Assembly (NCBI GenBank): GCA_012838685.1
Contig: DUOU01000129.1
Location: 1-6,278, forward strand
Origin: Bacteroidota bacterium
Lineage (GTDB): Bacteria; Bacteroidota; Bacteroidia; Bacteroidales; VadinHA17
Direction of reading: 5' to 3'
Length of the DNA: 6,278 nucleotides
Shown: one piece after another, positions 1 through 4,586 of the stretch
How the letters are laid out: each line of letters opens with the position of its first letter
Numbering within the stretch: position 1 is the stretch's first letter
Notes under the pieces: generated by a model
Told to the model about the DNA's origin: nothing
What the model saw: the letters and a program-made list of their open reading frames with translations, nothing else
Databases searched by the model: none
Translations under genes and position numbers: made by a program

Positions 1-137
1 ATAGCGTAAGAAAAGTTTCCTTCTGCCTTGGAGTTTTGTCCGATTGACGTTGAGTTCAATCCGTCGGCGTAAGCCTTAAATCCCATAGCTTGCGAGTAGT
101 CGCCTTTAGCCCTGGATTCATATCCAACGACGAAGGA
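1..137 (-). repeat. YadA-like head repeats (14-residue period), start of a longer array
   Basis: Residues 415-459 of the surface protein hold just over three 14-residue units (SFVVGYESRAKGDY, SQAMGFKAYADGLN, STSIGQNSKAEGNF, then SYA). Conserved Ser, Gly and Gly recur at fixed spacing, as in trimeric autotransporter heads, where each unit forms one turn of a left-handed beta-roll. The array is cut by the window edge, so its full length is unknown. Confidence 0.85.
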
Positions 138-1379
138 GTTTTCCCCTACATTTTCCGGATCTGTCACCAAAACCCTGCCGGCCATGAAAGCGTTGCTGAA
201 AGGATACCAAAGTATCCTGTTCTCGGCCGGATCTATTATCGAGCTTGTTTCGTCCATGTTTATGTCGAAGTAGTTGTTTCCTCCCCCCTTGTCGATGTCC
301 TTGAACCCCTGCACGGCGAAGCTACCCTTTATCCCCTTTCCGCCATCATCGGTATCGTTTATATAAATTCTGGAACTGTCCCGGGATATCCTCAAATATT
401 CTTCTCCCGGGGATTTGAATCCGGTATTGAAGCTTCCCACCGCGAAGCTGCCCTTTATGCCCTTATCGGTATCATCGTTGTTTATATAGATCCTGGCGCT
501 GTCGCCGCTCAGTATCATATAGTCGGTCTCGTTCCCCTTGCCGGAACCGAACCCCCTCACCGCGAAGCTGCCCTTTATCCCTTTGGCGCTTTCATCGTTG
601 TTTATGTATATCCTGGCGCTATCGTTGCTCAACACCATGTAGTCGATTTCATCAGCTTTGCCGGAACCGAACCCTCTCACGGCGAAACTTCCCTTTATAC
701 CCTTGTCGGTTTCATCGTTGTTTATGTAGATCCTGGCGCTGTCGCCGCTCAATATCATGTAGTTGTTTTCTTCCGCCTTGCCGGAGCCGAACCCTCTCAC
801 CGCGAAGCTCCCTTTTATCCCTTTTTTGTTCGTATCGTCGAAAAAGACCTCGACCCCTTCGTTGTACACGGCGAATACGGTCTGTCCGGTGTTGTTCTTT
901 ACCTCGAAGAGCGGTTCCTCTCCCGCTCCGCCCTTATCTTCGATAACATTGAGCCTGCTTACCTCCCCGACCAGGTCGTAGGCCTTATCGGCTACCAGCG
1001 AGTAGGGAACAGAATATAAACCACTGGTTCCCACATCAATTCGTTGGGAGTTGTGAATTATAGTGTTATTGATATATAAAGGTTCACTACTCCAATCGAT
1101 ATCCTTGAACTCTGAAACTGTTCCTCCTATTCTCGCGCCTTTACCAACAATCAACGCTATCAGCCCGAATTGATTGGTCGTGACAGTATGTTTTTCTACC
1201 CATTGCTCTGATCCTGCGGCGTCTCGCAACGACAGTTCGACTGTTACTTCGGTATTGGCTATTATCGCCCCGGAGTCGTCCCTTAAAATGGCCTGGTATG
1301 AGAATCCTTGCGGCACTTCCTGGGCGAAGAGCGGTGTCGCTATTATCGCCCACACGAAAAAAACTGTGAATTGTTTCAT
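1..1379 (-). CDS. Secreted modular surface protein (adhesin-like) with tandem 40-residue repeats and YadA-like head, 3' end beyond window
   Basis: The frame starts at the ATG at 1379 and stays open for 459 codons to the left edge, so the C-terminus is missing. Residues 1-19 form a signal peptide (MKQF, a hydrophobic core, then LFA before QEVPQ). Residues ~20-135 (VPQGFSYQAILRD..., TNQFGL, IDW, LYSVPYSLVADKA) match the N-terminal domain common in Bacteroidetes surface proteins. Residues ~156-185 (LFEVKNNTGQTVFAVYNEGV) lead into repeats of KGIKGSFAVRGFGSGK...YMILSGDSARIYINND type (residues 186 to ~384). From residue 415 a 14-residue periodicity appears, with Ser at 415/429/443/457, Gly at 419/433/447 and Gly at 426/440/454; this is the pattern of YadA-like left-handed beta-roll heads. 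Inference: an exported cell-surface or fibre-like protein, possibly adhesive. Bacteroidetes proteins of this kind often end in a type IX secretion sorting domain or an S74-type chaperone domain; the end is not visible here. No Shine-Dalgarno is seen. Ligand and precise function are unknown. Confidence 0.88.
   Translation of the reverse strand, partial: MKQFTVFFVWAIIATPLFAQEVPQGFSYQAILRDDSGAIIANTEVTVELSLRDAAGSEQWVEKHTVTTNQFGLIALIVGKGARIGGTVSEFKDIDWSSEPLYINNTIIHNSQRIDVGTSGLYSVPYSLVADKAYDLVGEVSRLNVIEDKGGAGEEPLFEVKNNTGQTVFAVYNEGVEVFFDDTNKKGIKGSFAVRGFGSGKAEENNYMILSGDSARIYINNDETDKGIKGSFAVRGFGSGKADEIDYMVLSNDSARIYINNDESAKGIKGSFAVRGFGSGKGNETDYMILSGDSARIYINNDDTDKGIKGSFAVGSFNTGFKSPGEEYLRISRDSSRIYINDTDDGGKGIKGSFAVQGFKDIDKGGGNNYFDINMDETSSIIDPAENRILWYPFSNAFMAGRVLVTDPENVGENSFVVGYESRAKGDYSQAMGFKAYADGLNSTSIGQNSKAEGNFSYA
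228..824 (-). repeat. Tandem array of ~40-codon repeats inside the surface-protein gene
   Basis: Three exact 120-bp units (824-705, 704-585, 584-465) are followed by a diverged 126-bp unit (464-339) and a degenerate fifth (338 to ~228). Each opens with KGIKGSFAV. Units 1-3 continue RGFGSGK...YM(I/V)LS.DSARIYINND. By my alignment, units 1 and 2 agree at 33 of 40 residues, 1 and 3 at 35, and 2 and 3 at 32. Many DNA differences between units are synonymous, which suggests selection on the protein fold. The alternation of beta-prone stretches (GSFAV, YMILS, ARIYIN) with Gly/Asp turns suggests a repeated beta structure. This repeat style is familiar from Bacteroidetes surface proteins, but I cannot assign a family accession. 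Confidence 0.93.
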
Positions 1380-1435
1380 GGTTAGAGGGTATTAACGATA
1401 ATTTATGATATGGTGTAAAAAAGGATTACCGGCGC

Positions 1436-1443
1436 CAAATATA
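1436..1443 (-). promoter_or_regulatory. Candidate -7 promoter element of the surface-protein gene
   Basis: Read on the minus strand the box is TATATTTG, an exact match to the Bacteroidetes -7 consensus TAnnTTTG. It lies about 56 bases upstream of the ATG at 1379, implying a leader of roughly 50 nt. No clear TTG/TTTG -33 element sits 19-22 bases further upstream, so the assignment rests on the -7 box alone in AT-rich DNA. Confidence 0.4.
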
Positions 1444-1542
1444 TTAAGTTTTCGAATCATTTACGTGGCTTTTTCGCTGAAATATATAGGATACTTCAAA
1501 GAAGAATGCTTTATTTGTAATGGGTAAAGTTAAACAACACCC

Positions 1543-1562
1543 TTAATATCATCTGATATTAA
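1543..1562. repeat. Perfect AT-rich inverted repeat between the helicase and surface-protein genes
   Basis: Nine-base arms TTAATATCA and TGATATTAA flank a two-base centre (TC). It lies ~55 bases past the helicase stop and ~100 bases upstream of the candidate promoter of the surface-protein gene. The near-zero loop argues against a stable RNA hairpin and favours a protein-binding palindrome, though AT-rich intergenic DNA can produce such palindromes by chance. The rest of 1380-1617 shows no gene. Confidence 0.4.
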
Positions 1563-1588
1563 TAGATTATTAATTCAACGGATTGACA

Positions 1589-1616
1589 GGGGAGGCGCCA
1601 ACAGTCGCCAATCCCC
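1589..1616 (-). terminator. Candidate hairpin just after the helicase stop codon
   Basis: On the minus strand, immediately after the TAA, GGGG...GGCG pairs with CGCC...CCCC around an ~8-base loop. Unpaired bases on each side between the two stem blocks (3 nt and 1 nt) interrupt the stem. No run of T follows it in the direction of helicase transcription, so it is not a canonical intrinsic terminator. It may act as a weak terminator or as a stem protecting the mRNA 3' end. Confidence 0.4.
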
Positions 1617-1617
1617 G

Positions 1618-3498
1618 TTATTTTCTTTTCTTGCTCGTTTTTTTATTGCCGTACCTGTCTACCGATGTTTTGTTGCTCTTGCCTTGACCGCTGTTTTTCC
1701 TGTACGGGGATTTGCCTGTTTCATACCGGAATCCATCCTTAATTCCGTGCTGATCTATCCAACTGTAGAACCAGTCATCTTTTCCGCCGCTTTTCTTCTT
1801 TTTTTTATCAGGATACTCTTTCCAATCTTTTTTTCCTCCATCCTGTCGCTGTTGTTTGTGGTTCTCGGATTCCCGGCTCTCTTCGACTACCACCTTCCGT
1901 TCATTGAACATGGCGTTGTTCAGGTTGGGTATCACCTCGTCGGCCCTGTCGGCGTCCATCTCAAAAAAGGAGAAGTTTTTCATTAGGTCTATTTTCCCCA
2001 ATGCTACCTTCTTTCCTTTGGTGTTGTTGTTTATAAGTCCAATAAGCTGTTCGGGGAACAATCCGTCGGATTTGCCCAGATTGATGAAATAGCGGATGTA
2101 ATTGCCGCTTCCGGAATGGTCATCGGAGCGTACATCTCTCTCCTTGCCTTTTTTTCCGAAATTCCGGTCTACCGGCGATATGATCTCCTCACCGTTGCGG
2201 TAGTCGCTCAAAAACTTGTCGAATTGAAGCGAAATCACCCTGCTCAACAGCTCTTCGCGGTCGAGTGACGATAATCTCTTCTCAACTTCGGGCAAAAGTT
2301 TTTCTATCTCCTGGTGTTTTGTGGCCACTGTCTCTACCTTTTTTACCCAGTGCATCAACTGTTTGTAGCAGATATCCCTTCCGGATGGTATTGGGAGGGC
2401 TTCAAAGGTTGTTTTTGCCTTTTTCTCGATTTTCCTTAGTTGTTGCCTTTCGCGCAGATGTACCAGTGAAAGTGATATGCCGGTTTTGCCGGCACGTCCG
2501 GTCCTTCCGCACCTGTGGGTGTAAATCTCGATATCATCGGGCAGGCTGTAGTTTATTACATGGGTGAGGTTATCTACGTCCAGACCGCGGGCGGCGACAT
2601 CGGTAGCTACCAGCAACTGTAGGTTTCTGACCCTGAACTTCTGCATCACAGTGTCGCGCTGTGCTTGCGACAGGTCGCCGTGCAGCGCATCGGCGTTGTA
2701 GCCGTCGTTTATCAGCTTTGAAGCTATCTCTTGTGTCTCTTTTCGGGTTCTGCAGAACACTATTCCGTAAATCTCCGGTTCGTAGTCGGCTATCCTTTTG
2801 AGTACCTTGTATTTGTCCTTTGCCTGAACGAGAAAATATCCGTGAGAGACATTGGTGGCGGAGGCATTTTTTGTGCCTATGATAATCTCAAGCGGATCTA
2901 TCATGTAGTTTTTGGCTATCGATGCCACCTCGTTCGACATCGTTGCCGAAAAGAGCAGTGTCCTTCTGCCTTCTGGAACCTCTTCCAGAATCTCGTTGAT
3001 ACTGTCAACAAATCCCATATCCAACATCTCGTCGGCTTCGTCCAGCACAACGGTACGCACTTTTTCCAGTTTCGCCGCTTTTCTCCCTATAAGGTCGATA
3101 AGCCTGCCGGGTGTGGCGACTATGATCTGTGCCCCTTTTTTCAGGGCTCTGATCTGTTGTTCTATGCTGGCTCCACCGTATACGGCCAATATTTTGAGTT
3201 GTCCGGTATGTTTCGCGAAACTGTTCAGGTCTTCCGTTATCTGCATACAGAGTTCCCTTGTGGGACATAAAATAAGCGCCTGTGTGTCGTCAATTCCCGT
3301 ATCTGTTGTCATAACCAACGGCAATCCGAATGCGGCCGTCTTTCCTGTTCCCGTCTGCGCCAATGCTATAATATCCCTCTCCCCGTCAAGCATCAACGGA
3401 ATAACCTTTTCCTGCACCGGCATGGGGCTATCGAAGCCCAACTCCTCGATCGATTTCAGGATATCGGGCGTAAAACCCATTTCTTCGAAATTTATCAT
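1618..3498 (-). CDS. deaD: DEAD-box ATP-dependent RNA helicase, DeaD/CsdA type
   Basis: This complete 626-residue protein is a cytoplasmic ATP-driven RNA-duplex unwinder of the kind that acts in ribosome assembly, mRNA turnover and cold adaptation. The helicase motifs occur in order: Q-motif region (F9 to Q29), motif I AQTGTGKT (47-54), Ia PTREL (79-83), GG (108-109), TPGR (129-132), DEAD (153-156), SAT (184-186), IVFCRTR (246-252), TDVAARGLD (299-307) and HRCGRTGR (328-335). All catalytic residues appear intact. Residues ~466-538 (GNYIRYFINLGKSDGL..., VVVEES) fit the DbpA RNA-binding domain. A Lys-rich linker follows (KDWKEYPDKKKKK, ~557-569), then an aromatic patch DDWFYSWIDQHG (574-585) and a basic end TSKKRK. 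I chose the ATG at 3498 because the Q-motif region follows directly; M7 is too close to it. There is no Shine-Dalgarno. The gap of about 200 bases to ftsE suggests its own promoter. DbpA and RhlE are alternative subfamilies, but the length and tail favour DeaD/CsdA. Confidence 0.96.
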   Translation of the reverse strand: MINFEEMGFTPDILKSIEELGFDSPMPVQEKVIPLMLDGERDIIALAQTGTGKTAAFGLPLVMTTDTGIDDTQALILCPTRELCMQITEDLNSFAKHTGQLKILAVYGGASIEQQIRALKKGAQIIVATPGRLIDLIGRKAAKLEKVRTVVLDEADEMLDMGFVDSINEILEEVPEGRRTLLFSATMSNEVASIAKNYMIDPLEIIIGTKNASATNVSHGYFLVQAKDKYKVLKRIADYEPEIYGIVFCRTRKETQEIASKLINDGYNADALHGDLSQAQRDTVMQKFRVRNLQLLVATDVAARGLDVDNLTHVINYSLPDDIEIYTHRCGRTGRAGKTGISLSLVHLRERQQLRKIEKKAKTTFEALPIPSGRDICYKQLMHWVKKVETVATKHQEIEKLLPEVEKRLSSLDREELLSRVISLQFDKFLSDYRNGEEIISPVDRNFGKKGKERDVRSDDHSGSGNYIRYFINLGKSDGLFPEQLIGLINNNTKGKKVALGKIDLMKNFSFFEMDADRADEVIPNLNNAMFNERKVVVEESRESENHKQQRQDGGKKDWKEYPDKKKKKSGGKDDWFYSWIDQHGIKDGFRYETGKSPYRKNSGQGKSNKTSVDRYGNKKTSKKRK

Positions 3499-3620
3499 TA
3501 ATGTTTGTTATATATGAAGCGGCTTCCAGAATGGTTTTTGCCGCTGCTGCCGCTAATAATAGTGAACCCAGATACTCACAGCGAAAACCACGAAAACATC
3601 GCCCTGTTTTTAATAGGCCG

Positions 3621-3628
3621 CGAATATA
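3621..3628 (-). promoter_or_regulatory. Candidate -7 element upstream of the DEAD-box helicase
   Basis: The minus-strand box TATATTCG matches TAnnTTTG at five of the six fixed positions. It would give a leader of roughly 115 nt before the ATG at 3498. No convincing -33 box is seen at the usual distance. The rest of 3499-3697 contains no gene I can support. A 12-base palindrome TTTTCGCGAAAA at 3666-3677, close to the ftsE stop, might contribute to ending ftsE transcription. Confidence 0.3.
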
Positions 3629-3697
3629 GTCAAATTAATGAACTTTTTTGGGTTGCGTTTTTCTTTTTTCGCGAAAAGTCCAATAATCCCCAAAAGA

Positions 3698-4408
3698 TCA
3701 AATAAGTTCGATCTCCTCCTCCTTTTCTATCGGCAAAAGTTTGCCATCTTCACATTTCAGTGTTCTTGCCGGAAATTTTCTGAGGATGGTTTGGTTATGC
3801 GTGGTGATGACAACGGCTCTGCCTGTTTTCGATATTTCCAGCAACAAATTGATGATGCCTTCGGATGTTTCGGGATCCAGGTTGCCGGTAGGTTCATCGG
3901 CCAGGATAATCTCCGGATCATTCAGCAGGGCCCGTGCAATGACGACCCTTTGCTGCTCGCCGCCGGAGAGCTGATGTGGCATCTTGTAACCCTTGAGTCC
4001 CATGCCGACTTTGTCCAGCACCTCGTCAATCCTATCTTTAATGTCAGCCTTGTTCTTCCATCCGGTGGCTTTGAGCACGAATTCAAGGTTCTCGTTTACG
4101 GTGCGGTCTATGAGCAACTGAAAATCCTGGAATACAATGCCCAACTTACGCCGCAGATGAGGGATATCCCTCTCTCTCAGTTTGGACAGATTATAGCCCG
4201 CTACGAGTCCTGTTCCCTCTTTCAGTGGAAGTTGGGCGTTGATAGTTTTGATCAGACTGGTCTTTCCGGAGCCCACCTTGCCCACCAGGTACATGAATTC
4301 TCCTCTGTTGACGGTAAAGTCAACATTCTTCAATACCAGGTGATCTTGCTGCCATATCTGGCAATTATGCAGTTCAATAATCGCATCTAATGAATGGGTC
4401 GCTTCCAT
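3698..4408 (-). CDS. ftsE: FtsE-type ABC transporter ATP-binding protein
   Basis: This 236-residue ABC ATPase is the length expected for FtsE, which pairs with the membrane protein FtsX at the inner membrane to control peptidoglycan hydrolases during division and growth. Visible motifs are Walker A GKVGSGKT (43-50), the Q-loop in VFQDFQLL (Q94), signature LSGGEQQR (147-154), Walker B IILADEP (167-173), D-loop GNLDPE and H-loop H204. The VFQDFQLL...RTVNENL stretch is a hallmark of FtsE; LolD and MacB-type ATPases are the main alternatives. The C-terminus is acidic (IEKEEEIELI). I chose the ATG at 4408: the longer frame from 4456 would add 16 residues that overlap the probable promoter and do not look like family sequence. 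No ftsX or other permease lies next to it in this window; the downstream neighbour is the helicase and the upstream neighbour is divergent, so its partner must be encoded elsewhere. Confidence 0.92.
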   Translation of the reverse strand: MEATHSLDAIIELHNCQIWQQDHLVLKNVDFTVNRGEFMYLVGKVGSGKTSLIKTINAQLPLKEGTGLVAGYNLSKLRERDIPHLRRKLGIVFQDFQLLIDRTVNENLEFVLKATGWKNKADIKDRIDEVLDKVGMGLKGYKMPHQLSGGEQQRVVIARALLNDPEIILADEPTGNLDPETSEGIINLLLEISKTGRAVVITTHNQTILRKFPARTLKCEDGKLLPIEKEEEIELI

Positions 4409-4415
4409 AGTTCCG

Positions 4416-4435
4416 TACTTTTGACGCAAAGTAAC
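4416..4435. promoter_or_regulatory. ftsE promoter region with back-to-back -7-like boxes
   Basis: On the minus strand GTTACTTTG (4435-4427) resembles the Bacteroidetes -7 box with a spacer one base shorter than consensus; it would start ftsE mRNA with a very short leader before 4408. On the plus strand TACTTTTG (4416-4423) is an exact TAnnTTTG match facing the TPR gene. Together they form an imperfect palindrome (GTACTTTTG-ACG-CAAAGTAAC, 4415-4435). No clear -33 element is present for either direction. Confidence 0.4.
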
Positions 4436-4442
4436 AAAAGAA

Positions 4443-4470
4443 TTGATAACTAACATTTGGATGTTGATAA
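4443..4470. repeat. Direct repeat TTGATAA, 21 bases apart, in the ftsE/TPR divergent region
   Basis: TTGATAA occurs at 4443-4449 and 4464-4470, two helical turns apart. Between them AACAT (4452-4456) and ATGTT (4461-4465) form a short inverted repeat around TTGG. The site lies upstream of both divergent genes, where a regulator could act. The motifs are short and AT-rich, so chance is a serious alternative. Confidence 0.25.
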
Positions 4471-4485
4471 ATTACACAATAAAGC

Positions 4486-4518
4486 TTGTCGCCCCACTGT
4501 TTTATAGTTGTACTTTTA
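4486..4518 (+). promoter_or_regulatory. Candidate promoter of the TPR-protein gene
   Basis: TACTTTTA (4511-4518) matches TAnnTTTG at five of the six fixed positions, and a TTG (4486-4488) lies 22 bases upstream, roughly where the Bacteroidetes -33 element sits. It would give a leader of about 60-65 nt to the ATG at 4587. It competes with the exact box at 4416-4423, which would give a much longer leader. Confidence 0.4.
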
Positions 4519-4531
4519 CCGGGAAACAGTG
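4495..4531. repeat. Inverted repeat flanking the candidate TPR-gene -7 box
   Basis: Perfect eight-base arms CACTGTTT (4495-4502) and AAACAGTG (4524-4531) are separated by 21 bases that contain the -7-like box TACTTTTA. The arrangement resembles a split operator bracketing a promoter. A stem-loop is less likely to be transcribed if the start site lies inside the loop. Confidence 0.45.
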
Positions 4532-4586
4532 TGTCCAATATTGCTTTTAATCAATGGTACACTCGCAAACGCATGAAATAATTGTT

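Noticed and set aside
228..824. CRISPR-like array suggested by regular 120-bp spacing.
   Set aside because: The repetition spans the whole coding unit in frame, with no short repeat/unique spacer pattern and no cas genes.
90..1019. A 309-codon plus-strand open frame opposite the surface-protein gene.
   Set aside because: It is antisense to a minus-strand frame with a signal peptide, recognisable domains and clean protein repeats. Its own periodicity merely mirrors those repeats, and it has no signal or recognisable domain.
1141..1353. A 70-codon minus-strand frame inside the start of the surface-protein gene.
   Set aside because: It is an out-of-frame shadow of the first ~80 codons, which encode the signal peptide and N-terminal domain in the correct frame.
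2731..3517. Plus-strand frames of 179 and 201 codons opposite the helicase.
   Set aside because: They lie antisense to the conserved helicase motifs and contain no family features.
3576..3599. A seven-residue upstream reading frame (MFSWFSL) in the possible helicase leader.
   Set aside because: It is too short to distinguish from chance, with no attenuator hairpin and no amino-acid logic linking it to a helicase.
3638..4390. A 250-codon plus-strand frame opposite ftsE.
   Set aside because: It is antisense to a gene with intact Walker A, signature and Walker B motifs.
4409..4456. A 16-residue N-terminal extension of FtsE from the ATG at 4456.
   Set aside because: The extra codons overlap the candidate promoter, and the family-like sequence begins only after the ATG at 4408.
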